NCBI GenBank assembly: GCA_002171275.2
Contig: NHFZ02000024.1
Location: 1-31,521 of the forward strand
Origin: Pelagibacteraceae bacterium TMED124
GTDB taxonomy: Bacteria > Pseudomonadota > Alphaproteobacteria > Pelagibacterales > Pelagibacteraceae
Length of the DNA: 31,521 nt
Direction: 5' to 3'
Position numbers and translations under genes: made by a program. Shown here piece after piece: positions 8,590-17,323 of the stretch (positions are counted from its first letter, which is position 1; each line of letters starts with the position of its first letter). The notes under the pieces are model-generated. The model made no database searches. It saw only the letters and a program-made list of their open reading frames with translations, and was not told where the DNA came from.

Positions 8590-9330
8590 CTAATCTTCCT
8601 TAGATTTAATTACTGACACTATCGGGTATATTGCATTTAGAATACAAATTAAAAACCCTAATTTTCCTTCTTTGTAACCTTTTCTAAAAAAAAAGCTTTT
8701 TATAAATCTGGAAAAGATCTTTCTAAAGGAAATGTACTTTTTAAAATTATTTTTATTTTTTAATTCAATAGCATGTAAAGAAGAATTTCTATTAAATCTA
8801 TTTAATAATTCAGTAATATCTTTTGACATAAAATGATTAATATAATTTTCAAGCATCGGACCTTTTTCACCTTTTAAGGAATATGATGGGTGAACTAACC
8901 CTTTATGCCAAAGTTTATTTTTTTTTTTAAAAACACAAAATTTTCCATCGGGAGCTAGACAAGCCATCCAACCATACTTAACTGGCTCAAAATAAATATG
9001 ATTCATTAAAGGAATATAAAAATAATCATATTTATTTAGTTTAATTTTTTTTTTTACCTCCATTGCAAGACTTTTAGTTACTATCTCATCAGCATCAATT
9101 TCAAAAATCCATTCAGAAGAGCATTTTTCAATTCCAAAATTTCTCCTTTCCCCCTCACAAGTCCATTTTCCAGAAAAAATCCTATTACTAAATTTTCTAC
9201 ATATTTTTAACGTTTTGTCCGTTGATCTATCAAGTATTACGACAATTTCGTCAACAAAATTTAAGGAAGATAAGCATTTCTCAATTTTTTCATCTTCATT
9301 TCTCGCAACTATTAATGCTGATATTGTCAT
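8590..9330 (-). CDS. Family 2 glycosyltransferase (WaaE/KdtX-like)
   Basis: 246 residues from the ATG at 9330, where MTISALIVARNEDEKIEKCL matches the GT2 start. The open frame extends further upstream into low-complexity Ile/Val/Phe sequence across the divergent peroxiredoxin promoter, so the longer form is unlikely. A GT-A nucleotide-sugar site is indicated by VDEIVVILDRSTDKT (26-40) and the metal-binding DADE (79-82). The C-terminal third is basic with a hydrophobic tail, suggesting membrane association. The relation to lipopolysaccharide-core transferases is by resemblance; acceptor and sugar are unknown. No good Shine-Dalgarno precedes the ATG; a hexamer repeat occupies that place. Confidence 0.82.
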   Translation of the reverse strand: MTISALIVARNEDEKIEKCLSSLNFVDEIVVILDRSTDKTLKICRKFSNRIFSGKWTCEGERRNFGIEKCSSEWIFEIDADEIVTKSLAMEVKKKIKLNKYDYFYIPLMNHIYFEPVKYGWMACLAPDGKFCVFKKKNKLWHKGLVHPSYSLKGEKGPMLENYINHFMSKDITELLNRFNRNSSLHAIELKNKNNFKKYISFRKIFSRFIKSFFFRKGYKEGKLGFLICILNAIYPIVSVIKSKED

Positions 9331-9351
9331 TACTATTACTATTACTATTAT
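9329..9351. repeat. ATTACT hexanucleotide tandem repeat at glycosyltransferase start
   Basis: Three full ATTACT units (9329-9346) plus a partial fourth overlap the minus-strand start codon and the usual position of its ribosome binding site. On the coding strand the units read as Ile-Val codons upstream of the ATG, so changes in copy number would alter leader spacing but not frame. Confidence 0.85.
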
Positions 9352-9448
9352 AAAAAAATTAAAAAATATATAGACAAATATTATTTTTTTATTTAGAAAT
9401 ATTCTAATAATTAAAATTAGAATAATTCTAAATATGAAAGGATTTATA

Positions 9449-9988
9449 ATGATAAAAAATTTACCTAGTGTTACTTTTAAAGTCAGGGTTAGGGATGAAT
9501 CTATAGGTGGAGACAACCCTTTCAAATGGGTTACCAAAAGTACCGAAGATTACTTTAAAAATAAAAAATCTATTCTTTTCTCTTTACCAGGTGCATTCAC
9601 GCCAACTTGTTCAACTTATCAATTACCTGATTTTGATAAATTGTATGATGATTTTAAAAAAGTTGGTATCGACGAAATTTATTGTATTTCTGTTAATGAT
9701 TCATTTGTTATGAACGCATGGGCAAAACATCATAAAATTGATAAAGTAAAGGTTATACCAGATGGTAATGGTGAGTTTACCAGAAAAATGGGAATGCTAG
9801 TTGAGAAAAAAAATCTTGGTTTTGGTGACAGATCATGGAGGTATGCAGTGTTAGTTGATAATTGCAAAATTGTTGAATCTTTCATTGAGCCTGATTTTCA
9901 AGACAACTATGAGAACGACCCATATGAAATGTCATCACCTCAAGTTATTTTAGAATATTTAAAAGAGAATGAGAAAGTAGCTGTATAA
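9449..9988 (+). CDS. Peroxiredoxin, Prx5/redoxin type
   Basis: 179 residues. Reduces hydroperoxides using a peroxidatic cysteine. The Prx5-type active site PGAFTPTCS (47-55) places that cysteine at 54, with the usual Pro and Thr before it. ISVNDSFVMNAWAK (81-94) and the GxxDRSWRYA segment are also typical of the group. An ATG exists at 9434, but AAAGGA at 9438-9443 is well placed for the ATG at 9449, so I use the latter (MIKNLPSVTF). Reductant is probably glutathione or glutaredoxin, inferred from the family. The stop lies 4 bp from the convergent rpsD stop. Confidence 0.92.
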   Translation: MIKNLPSVTFKVRVRDESIGGDNPFKWVTKSTEDYFKNKKSILFSLPGAFTPTCSTYQLPDFDKLYDDFKKVGIDEIYCISVNDSFVMNAWAKHHKIDKVKVIPDGNGEFTRKMGMLVEKKNLGFGDRSWRYAVLVDNCKIVESFIEPDFQDNYENDPYEMSSPQVILEYLKENEKVAV

Positions 9989-9992
9989 CAGT

Positions 9993-10610
9993 TTAACGAG
10001 AATAATATTCTATTACAAGATTGGGTTCCATTACCACTGGGTAAGGGACCTCATCTGGTTTAGGACCTTTTACAAAAGTTCCCTTCATCTTGTCGTAATC
10101 GACCGATAAATATTCGGGGGTGTCTCTCTCCGTAGAACTTATTGCTTCTAAAACAATAGGCAAGTCTCTACTTTTTTCTTTTACTTCTACGATATCACCA
10201 TTCTGAAGGTTATATGATGGTATACTGACTTTTTTTCCATTAACTTTTACATGACCGTGACTAATAAATTGTCTAGCAGCAAATATAGTTGTTACAAATT
10301 TCATTCTGTAAACTGAAGCGTCTAATCGCCTTTCTAGAAGTTCAATAAGATTTTCACTAGTATTTCCTCTAATTTTGGAAGCTTTTTGAAATAGATTTCT
10401 AAATTGCTTTTCTGTAATGTAACCATAGTGACACTTGAGTTTTTGTTTTGCCATTAATTGAGTGCCATAATCTGACGGTTTTTTTCTTTTATTCTGTCCA
10501 TTTAGTCCTGGTGGATAGTCTCTTTTATTAAATGGGCTTTTCGGTCTTCCCCATAAATTGCAACGAAGACGTCTATCAATTTTGTATTTAGATTTTAAAA
10601 TTCTGGTCAT
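9993..10610 (-). CDS. rpsD: 30S ribosomal protein S4
   Basis: 205 residues, the standard length. Primary 16S rRNA-binding protein that nucleates small-subunit assembly. The N-terminal region reads [20 protein letters not shown], with one cysteine retained and no zinc-knuckle set. The S4 RNA-binding domain has the classic [13 protein letters not shown] and [19 protein letters not shown]. It is a stand-alone rpsD, outside any ribosomal-protein cluster, as in many alphaproteobacteria. A 55-bp gap separates it from the methyltransferase gene upstream; that gap may hold its own promoter. Confidence 0.97.
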   Translation of the reverse strand: MTRILKSKYKIDRRLRCNLWGRPKSPFNKRDYPPGLNGQNKRKKPSDYGTQLMAKQKLKCHYGYITEKQFRNLFQKASKIRGNTSENLIELLERRLDASVYRMKFVTTIFAARQFISHGHVKVNGKKVSIPSYNLQNGDIVEVKEKSRDLPIVLEAISSTERDTPEYLSVDYDKMKGTFVKGPKPDEVPYPVVMEPNLVIEYYSR

Positions 10611-10665
10611 AGTTATGTGAATATACTTTCATAAAAAGTTATGTCAATTCTATTTGATATTTAAA

Positions 10666-11382
10666 TTAGCTAAACTTTTTGAATATTGATATCAACGTCC
10701 TAACCTCTTCTGAACTCATTTTGTACTTACAAAAAATATTTTTTATTTTTTGAAACGTAATTTTCTTTCTTTCTTTTACATTAAAAAAATTTGAGTTATC
10801 CAGACTTTCCTCTAAGATTTTATAAAAAGATAAGAGTTCATTTTTTTTTGCTAGGTTTTCTATTGAACTAACTTTTTTAATATCACTTTTTTTTAATAAT
10901 AATGTGAATAAATTATAACAAACTATAGCTACAGCGTGAGACAAATTCAGTGAAGAAAATTGTTTATTAGAGTTAATTTTTATAGTGTAATCACATAATG
11001 ATAAGTCCTCATTATCTAAACCAGATTTTTCAGGGCCAAATACAATTGCTACTTTATAATTTTTAAGAATTAATTCTTTTAGTCTATAAAAACTGATTTC
11101 TTTCTTTTTTAGTGACCTAACTCTATTAGATGTTCCAATCACATAATTAAAGTCTTTTATTGAGTCAGTAAATTTTTCAAAAATCTTGACCTTTTTAATA
11201 ACTTTGTCAGCACCAGCGCACACTGGTATAATTTTCTCATTATCCAAAGAAAATTTAGGGTCTATGACTCTTAATTTCTCAAATTGAAAGTTAAGCATAC
11301 ATCTAGCTGTAGCTCCAAGGTTTTCAGGTAACTGAGTGTTAACTAAAACAATCTCAGGTAAGAATTTTTTATTGAAAAGCAT
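10666..11382 (-). CDS. TrmJ-type RNA 2'-O-methyltransferase (SpoU/TrmH superfamily)
   Basis: 238 residues with a SPOUT fold using S-adenosylmethionine. Motif 1 is PENLGATARCMLNF (about 19-32), including the conserved Asn and Arg. Motif 2 is VAIVFGPEKSGLDNED and motif 3 is FSSLNLSHAVAIVCYNL. The order and the C-terminal helical extension of about 70 residues match TrmJ/LasT (tRNA Cm32/Um32 methylation) more closely than TrmH or TrmL. The gene starts 5 bp after the citramalate synthase stop and is probably cotranscribed with it. Confidence 0.87.
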   Translation of the reverse strand: MLFNKKFLPEIVLVNTQLPENLGATARCMLNFQFEKLRVIDPKFSLDNEKIIPVCAGADKVIKKVKIFEKFTDSIKDFNYVIGTSNRVRSLKKKEISFYRLKELILKNYKVAIVFGPEKSGLDNEDLSLCDYTIKINSNKQFSSLNLSHAVAIVCYNLFTLLLKKSDIKKVSSIENLAKKNELLSFYKILEESLDNSNFFNVKERKKITFQKIKNIFCKYKMSSEEVRTLISIFKKFS

Positions 11383-11387
11383 CTAAT

Positions 11388-12962
11388 TTATGTCATTAAC
11401 AAATGGTAAGTTATACTATCATGAAGAGCAATATAGGATGCATCAATAACATTATAAGAAACGCCTATGGTTGACCATTTGAATTTTTGATTAGAGGATT
11501 CAATTCTTACCCTCACAAGAGCTTTTGTGCCATCTTGTGGAGTCAAGATTCTTACTTTATAATCAACTAAATTTAATTTCTTTAAACTTGGATAGTATTT
11601 GATCAATGCATGTCTTAATGCTTTATCAAGAGCATGTATTGGGCCATTTCCCTCAACCGCACTATAGAATTCTTTTTCTCCTACAAAAATTTTCACCCTC
11701 GCCTCAGAAAATGGAAGAAATTCTCCTTTGGAATTTTTTCTTTTTTCATCTGAAACTTTAAAGCTTTCAAGACTGTAAAACTCCTTAAATTTTGAAAATT
11801 TTCTTCGTGCTAATAATTCAAAGCTTGCTTCAGCCCCATCATATGCATAACCCAAAAACTCTTGTTTTTTAATAAGATCTAGAAATTCTAAGATCGACTT
11901 TTCTTTACCTCTAATGTTAATTTTATATTTTTTTAGTTTATTAATTACATTTGTTTTACCAGACTGATTAGATACAACTAGAACTCTCTCATTTCCAACA
12001 GTTTCTGGATCGATGTGCTCATAAGATCTGGGATCCTTTTCTACAGCAGAAATATGTAATCCTCCTTTGTGAGCAAATGCAGCACTTCCCACAAAAGGCA
12101 TATTCCTTGATGACTGCCTGTTTAAAGTTTCATCAATCATTCTACTCACAGAGGTAATTTTTTTTATATTCTTTTTCATATTACATTCAAACCCCATCTT
12201 GAGGACCAAATTAGATGCAACATTGACTAAATTTGAATTACCACATCTTTCACCAAGACCGTTAAATGTTCCTTGAATTTGTTTCACTCCAAGTCTAGCT
12301 GCTTCTAAAGAGTTATATGTAGCATTATCTGTATCATTATGAAAATGAACACCTAATTTCTCTTGTGGAATAATTTTTTTTACTTCATTAATAATCTCAG
12401 AAAGCTCGAAGGGAAGTGTACCTCCATTTGTATCACACAAAACAATCCATTTGGCACCAGACTCTAATGCTCTTTTTAATGTATCTAATGCATATTTTTT
12501 ATTGTTTTTAAAACCATCAAAAAAGTGTTCTGCGTCAAACATCACTTCATCAATTCGCTTTGAGGCGTACAAAATAGAATCACTTATCATGTCTAAGTTT
12601 TCCGTATGTGATACTTTTAGTGCGTTTTTTACGTGAAAATCCCATGTCTTTCCAACTAGGCAAACTGACGAAACACCGGAATTCAAAACTGCGTTAAGAC
12701 CTGGGTCATTATTAGCGCTTTTACCTGACTTTCTCATCATTCCAAAAGCAACTAATCTAGAATTAGATTTATTTGATATTTTTTTAAAAAAACTGTCATC
12801 AGTTGGGTTAGCTCCTGGCCAACCACCTTCAATATAATCGATTCCTATATCCCTAAGTATGTTATATATTTTAAATTTATCGTCTAAACTAAAATTCACA
12901 CCCTTAGTTTGTGCACCATCTCTTAACGTACTATCATAAAGTTTAATACTAGATCTACTCAC
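11388..12962 (-). CDS. cimA: (R)-citramalate synthase
   Basis: Condenses pyruvate with acetyl-CoA to citramalate, the threonine-independent entry to isoleucine. About 524 residues. DSTLRDGAQ near the N-terminus holds the metal-binding Asp of the DRE-TIM family, GVHFHNDTDNATYNSLEAARLG the HxH metal site, and GTFNGLGERCGN the signature near the barrel end. A C-terminal LeuA-like regulatory domain spans roughly the last 130 residues. The frame also allows a TTG at 12974, but AGAAGGA abuts that codon; it is better placed for the GTG at 12962 used here. The sequence fits the TIGR00977-type citramalate synthase better than isopropylmalate synthase. The start overlaps the gltX stop by 8 bp. Confidence 0.9.
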   Translation of the reverse strand: MSRSSIKLYDSTLRDGAQTKGVNFSLDDKFKIYNILRDIGIDYIEGGWPGANPTDDSFFKKISNKSNSRLVAFGMMRKSGKSANNDPGLNAVLNSGVSSVCLVGKTWDFHVKNALKVSHTENLDMISDSILYASKRIDEVMFDAEHFFDGFKNNKKYALDTLKRALESGAKWIVLCDTNGGTLPFELSEIINEVKKIIPQEKLGVHFHNDTDNATYNSLEAARLGVKQIQGTFNGLGERCGNSNLVNVASNLVLKMGFECNMKKNIKKITSVSRMIDETLNRQSSRNMPFVGSAAFAHKGGLHISAVEKDPRSYEHIDPETVGNERVLVVSNQSGKTNVINKLKKYKINIRGKEKSILEFLDLIKKQEFLGYAYDGAEASFELLARRKFSKFKEFYSLESFKVSDEKRKNSKGEFLPFSEARVKIFVGEKEFYSAVEGNGPIHALDKALRHALIKYYPSLKKLNLVDYKVRILTPQDGTKALVRVRIESSNQKFKWSTIGVSYNVIDASYIALHDSITYHLLMT

Positions 12963-14274
12963 AATTTTGTTCAATCCTTCTCAAAATTTCATCCCTTTTA
13001 AATAACGTTAATAAATCATTCATACTCGGTCCAAATTTTCTACCAGTTAAAATTAATCTTAGATCCATATACAAAGTCTTAGGTTTTATATTTGTCTGTG
13101 AAATAATTTTTTCCGTCCATTTAGACCACGCATTATTGTCAATCTCATCTGGTAAATATTGTTTTATCAGTTTTAAGAGATTAATATCAATTCTAATTTT
13201 TTGATTGTGATTATAATTTAATATTTCATACCATTCGTCAATTTCGATAAGTTCATCAACATTAGTTTTTATTATATTCCAAAAATTTTCATTATACTTA
13301 ACATCAAAACTTTCTTTTAATTTATCATATGTTAATGTTTTTAAATATCTTGAATTTAATCTTTCCAAATCACTACTATTGAAAAGAACTGAGTTTTTTG
13401 AAAATGTTTTAATATTAAACTTTTCTTCAAGTTCTTCAAAGCTAGATATCTCGTCAATTGACAGATTTGAACCAATTTTGTTTAGATAGTTTATAATAAT
13501 AATAGGGAAAATTTTTTTTTGCCTGAGCTCTCTTAAAGAAAATGAATTAAATCTTTTAGATAAGCCAGAACCTGTCTTAGATTTCATTAAAGGAAAGTGT
13601 CCAAAAGATGGAATTTTTGCATCTAAATATTTAAATAATTTTATCTGTGCTGCTGTATTTGTTAAATGATCTTCGCCTCTTAAAATATCTGTTACATTAA
13701 ATTCAATGTCATCAACAACTGAAGTTATTGTAAAAAGTGGTAACTCATCTGACCTGAAAAGTACTGGATCAGATATTGACAGGTTATCAAACTTAATATT
13801 ACCAAAAATTTCATCTTTCCATGAAATAGGGTTATTATCTAGTTTAAGCCTCCAATGAGGAAGTTTTCCAGAAGAAATCAGGGACCTAATCTGCTCTTTG
13901 CTAAGCTTTAAAGACTCTCTGTCATATATTGGAGGTTTGCCTTGTTTTAAAAGAATTTTCCTTTTCAAGGAAAGCTCTTCAGGTGATTCAAAACAAGGGT
14001 AAATTAGTTCTTTTTTCTTTAATAACTCAAAAGTTTCTCTATATGATTTATCTCTTTCTGATTGCCTTACGATTTTAGAAAATTTGATTCCTAACCATGA
14101 TAGATCTTCAATTATAGCTTCAATATACTTTTCTGATGATCTTTCTTTATCGGTATCATCAATTCTTAAAAAAAAATCTTTATTTGAATTACGTGAAAAA
14201 AGATAATTTAAAACAGCAACTCTTGCATTACCAATGTGTAAAAAGCCGGTTGGGCTCGGAGCAAATCTTAACAT
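12955..14274 (-). CDS. gltX: Glutamyl-tRNA synthetase
   Basis: Class I aminoacyl-tRNA synthetase, 439 residues from the ATG at 14274. The frame is open further upstream, but that extension lies inside nadE. The HIGH-type motif FAPSPTGFLHIGNAR (4-18) and the KMSKS equivalent LSKRF are present, as is the GEDHLTNTAAQ loop. It is shorter than many bacterial GltX proteins (about 470). Many alphaproteobacteria encode two GltX copies, one charging tRNA-Gln; which type this is cannot be told here. The start lies 1 bp after the nadE stop, so it is translationally coupled. Confidence 0.93.
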   Translation of the reverse strand: MLRFAPSPTGFLHIGNARVAVLNYLFSRNSNKDFFLRIDDTDKERSSEKYIEAIIEDLSWLGIKFSKIVRQSERDKSYRETFELLKKKELIYPCFESPEELSLKRKILLKQGKPPIYDRESLKLSKEQIRSLISSGKLPHWRLKLDNNPISWKDEIFGNIKFDNLSISDPVLFRSDELPLFTITSVVDDIEFNVTDILRGEDHLTNTAAQIKLFKYLDAKIPSFGHFPLMKSKTGSGLSKRFNSFSLRELRQKKIFPIIIINYLNKIGSNLSIDEISSFEELEEKFNIKTFSKNSVLFNSSDLERLNSRYLKTLTYDKLKESFDVKYNENFWNIIKTNVDELIEIDEWYEILNYNHNQKIRIDINLLKLIKQYLPDEIDNNAWSKWTEKIISQTNIKPKTLYMDLRLILTGRKFGPSMNDLLTLFKRDEILRRIEQNCE

Positions 14275-14275
14275 T

Positions 14276-15904
14276 TCAAATCTTAAATTTGTTTGTGATC
14301 GGAAATCTCCTATCCTTATCAAAGGACATAGAAGAAATTTTAGGCCCTATAGCACTTTGATATCTTTTAAACTCTGCATTTTTTAACATATTCCAAATTT
14401 TTTTTATTAATTTTTCATTAAAACCACATTTTTTTATAGATTGTAAGTCATAATTTTTATCAATCATTAACTCTAAAATTCTATCTAAAACCGAATACTT
14501 TGGCAAAGAATCCTCATCTTTTTGATTCATTTTTAATTCAGCAGATGGGTCTTTTAAAATAATACTTTCAGGTATTAACCCTTTTGTTTTAAATCTACAA
14601 AAATCTGGGATGATTTTATTTCTCCATTTTGAAAGCTCAGAAACCTGCGTTTTATAAAGATCCTTAATTAAAGAGAAACCACCACACATGTCGCCGTATA
14701 GCGTTGAATAACCTATTGCGAGTTCGGACTTATTTCCAGTTGTTATTAAAAGTGAATTAAATTTATTTGAAATAGACATAAGTAACATACCTCTCAATCT
14801 TGATTGAATATTCTCCTCAGTTACGTCCTGAGGTTTATTTTGAAAAAAAGTCATAAGTTCAGAGTTTATTTTTTTTCTTAACATTTCAATAGATAAAGTA
14901 TCAATATCTACATTTAGATTTTTAGCAAGTTTATATGCATCTCTTTGACTCTGCTTTGAATTATAAATTGTTGGTAAATAAAAACACTTTACATTTTCAC
15001 TTTTCAATGCATCAACAGCAACCGTTAAACATAAAGCAGAGTCTATTCCTCCAGACAAGCCAATAATTGCTTGTTTAAAACTATTATTTTTCATGTAGCT
15101 TTGCAGGGAACAAATTAGAGCAGAATAAATTTGTAATTGTTCGTCGTTAACTATTTTTATTGTTTTTTTGCTTTCAATTTCTTCAATATTTATTATTTTT
15201 TCAGATTCTTTAAAAAAATCACATTGATAAATAATCTTAGCACTCTTACTCATAACAAATGTTCCACCGTCGAAAACAAGATCATCTTGACATCCAACAT
15301 GGTTTAAATAAATTACGTTACATTTAAAATATTTTGCATTTCTTGCAGCAATTTTCTTTCGTTTGTTGTATTTATTTATTTCGAATGGTGATGCATTAAT
15401 ACACACCAAGTAGTCAACTTTTTTGTTACTATTAATCATCAATTTTTCTGACCATAATTCTTCACATATTAAAAATCTAATTTTTTTATTTTTATATTTA
15501 AAGTCATGCGTAATAGATTTTTGAGTGTGAAAATATCTTTTTTCATCAAAAACTCCATAATTTGGTAATACAGACTTATTTTTTTTATAAATTGTTAAAC
15601 CATTTTTGAAAAGAAAAAGAGTATTGAAAATTTTGTCATTATTTTTTTCAGGAATATTTAATAACAGAATTGAATTTTTATTTTTTGTTAAAGCTTTTAT
15701 TTTTTTTTTGTAAATCTGAATTTTTCTTAAAAAATCATTTCTAAAAATAAGATCCTGAGGAGGATAACCAGTTAAAAATAACTCTGTAGTTAAAAAAAAA
15801 TCACAATCTTTTGAAACACATCTTTTAAAAGACCTTTCTATGATCTTAAAATTGTTATCTAAGTCACCTACGACAGAACTTTTTTGTAACAAAAAAAAAT
15901 TTAT
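14276..15904 (-). CDS. nadE: Glutamine-dependent NAD+ synthetase; probable AUA start
   Basis: Final step of NAD synthesis: amidation of deamido-NAD using glutamine. The N-terminal nitrilase-type glutaminase has its Glu in TTELFLTGYPP, Cys in LICEELW and a Lys in the preceding loop. The C-terminal ATP-pyrophosphatase half has the P-loop GLSGGIDSALCLTVA. The first usable conventional codon is TTG at 15892, but it is 18 bases from the only Shine-Dalgarno (AGGAG, 15911-15915) and removes part of the first strand. An ATA at 15904 is 6 bases from that Shine-Dalgarno and aligns with Met1 of family members (INFFLLQ versus the usual MKIALAQ). I therefore extend to 15904. The start is unusual; the function is not in doubt. 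Confidence 0.9.
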   Translation of the reverse strand: MNFFLLQKSSVVGDLDNNFKIIERSFKRCVSKDCDFFLTTELFLTGYPPQDLIFRNDFLRKIQIYKKKIKALTKNKNSILLLNIPEKNNDKIFNTLFLFKNGLTIYKKNKSVLPNYGVFDEKRYFHTQKSITHDFKYKNKKIRFLICEELWSEKLMINSNKKVDYLVCINASPFEINKYNKRKKIAARNAKYFKCNVIYLNHVGCQDDLVFDGGTFVMSKSAKIIYQCDFFKESEKIINIEEIESKKTIKIVNDEQLQIYSALICSLQSYMKNNSFKQAIIGLSGGIDSALCLTVAVDALKSENVKCFYLPTIYNSKQSQRDAYKLAKNLNVDIDTLSIEMLRKKINSELMTFFQNKPQDVTEENIQSRLRGMLLMSISNKFNSLLITTGNKSELAIGYSTLYGDMCGGFSLIKDLYKTQVSELSKWRNKIIPDFCRFKTKGLIPESIILKDPSAELKMNQKDEDSLPKYSVLDRILELMIDKNYDLQSIKKCGFNEKLIKKIWNMLKNAEFKRYQSAIGPKISSMSFDKDRRFPITNKFKI

Positions 15905-15919
15905 TTTTTTCTCCTCAAA

Positions 15920-17269
15920 TTACCCTAGATTTTTAAGATAATTAGCCATTGTAAATGCTAACTCGAGGGACTGAGAGGCGTTTAACCTAGGGTCACAATG
16001 AGTATGATATCTGCTACTTAAATCCTTATCAGAAATCTTCTGTAGTCCTCCAATACATTCAGTAACATTTTGACCAGTCATCTCTAAATGTATACCACCC
16101 GCATATGTATCACATTTTTTATGTAATTTAAAAAATGATTTCACCTCATTTAAAATATTTTTAAAATTACGCGTTTTAAAACCACTTTTAGACTTTTCTA
16201 TATTTGCATGCATAGGGTCGCAGGACCAAACGACATTTATATTAGCACTTTTAATTTTTTCTAAGATTGGAGGAAGCAAATTGTCAATTAGTTTTGAACC
16301 CATTCTTACAATCAGGACAATCTTTCCTTTTTCATTTTCAGGATTCAATGCTTTAATTACTTTTAGTAGTTCATTTTTGTCACTTGAGGGACCAACCTTA
16401 ATTCCAATCGGGTTACTAATGCCCTTACAAAACTCAACATGAGCACCATTCAGTTGTCTAGTTCTATCGCCAATCCATACCATATGAGCTGATACGTCGT
16501 ACCAGTGTCCTGTGATACTGTCAATTCTAGTGAAGGCAGTTTCATAGGGTAAAAGTAGTGCCTCATGAGAGATATAGAAACTGGTTTCGCTTAATTGTCT
16601 AACATTTTCATTGTTTATTCCACATGCATCGATAAACCTAAGACATTCAGAAATTCTATCAGCAACAACCTTAAAATTTGATCCTTGTTTTGACTTTTTG
16701 ACAAAATCAAGGTTCCAATTTTGAATAGTTGATAAATCAGCATATCCTCCGTAAGCAAATGCCCTTAAAAGATTTTGAGTTGAAGCTGCTTGATTATAAG
16801 CTTGTAGCATACGATCAGGGTTAGGAACTCTAGAATTCTCGTTAAATTCAATTCCGTTTATCATGTCACCTAAATAACTCGGTAATTTTACACCATTCTT
16901 TTCTTCAATAGGTGATGACCTAGGTTTTGCAAATTGGCCAGCTAATCTTCCAACTTTTGTCACTGGAACCCCAGATGCAAAAGATAGTACAACTGCCATT
17001 TGCATTATAACCCTGAAAGTGTCCCTGATGTAATTAGGATGAAACTCTGCAAAGCTCTCTGCACAATCTCCAGCTTGAAGTAAAAAGCCTTTTCCATCAA
17101 CACACTTTGCTAATTCATTTTTTAAACTTCTAACTTCTCCAGCAAAAACTAATGGAGGAAGTTTTTTCATTTTTCTTACAGCTCTATCAAGCTTTTTTTT
17201 ATCCGTATATACTGGCTGATGAAGTGCCTTTTTTTTCTTCCAACTATCTGGTGTCCATACATTTTTCAT
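15920..17269 (-). CDS. 3-deoxy-7-phosphoheptulonate synthase, class II (DAHP synthase)
   Basis: First step of the shikimate pathway: PEP plus erythrose-4-phosphate. It has 449 residues, the class II (plant/actinobacterial-type) length, and is unrelated in sequence to AroFGH of E. coli. Typical segments are WTPDSWKKKKALHQPVY at the start, FLLQAGDCAESFAEF with the metal-binding cysteine, GRLAGQFAKPRSSP, and the late HLEMTGQNVTECIGG with metal ligands. RYHTHCDPRLNASQSLELAF closes the barrel. The nadE ribosome binding site lies immediately before this gene's stop codon, on the same strand. A 54-bp gap precedes it toward gor. Confidence 0.95.
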   Translation of the reverse strand: MKNVWTPDSWKKKKALHQPVYTDKKKLDRAVRKMKKLPPLVFAGEVRSLKNELAKCVDGKGFLLQAGDCAESFAEFHPNYIRDTFRVIMQMAVVLSFASGVPVTKVGRLAGQFAKPRSSPIEEKNGVKLPSYLGDMINGIEFNENSRVPNPDRMLQAYNQAASTQNLLRAFAYGGYADLSTIQNWNLDFVKKSKQGSNFKVVADRISECLRFIDACGINNENVRQLSETSFYISHEALLLPYETAFTRIDSITGHWYDVSAHMVWIGDRTRQLNGAHVEFCKGISNPIGIKVGPSSDKNELLKVIKALNPENEKGKIVLIVRMGSKLIDNLLPPILEKIKSANINVVWSCDPMHANIEKSKSGFKTRNFKNILNEVKSFFKLHKKCDTYAGGIHLEMTGQNVTECIGGLQKISDKDLSSRYHTHCDPRLNASQSLELAFTMANYLKNLG

Positions 17270-17323
17270 ACAATAATTTATAATGATTATAAACTAAATT
17301 ACAAATCTAAAATATTTTGTGAT

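Noticed and set aside
8580..8606. Imperfect inverted repeat AATCTTAGG...CCTTAGATT across the grxD and glycosyltransferase stops
   Set aside because: One mismatch, low GC and no T run on either side; too weak to call a terminator.
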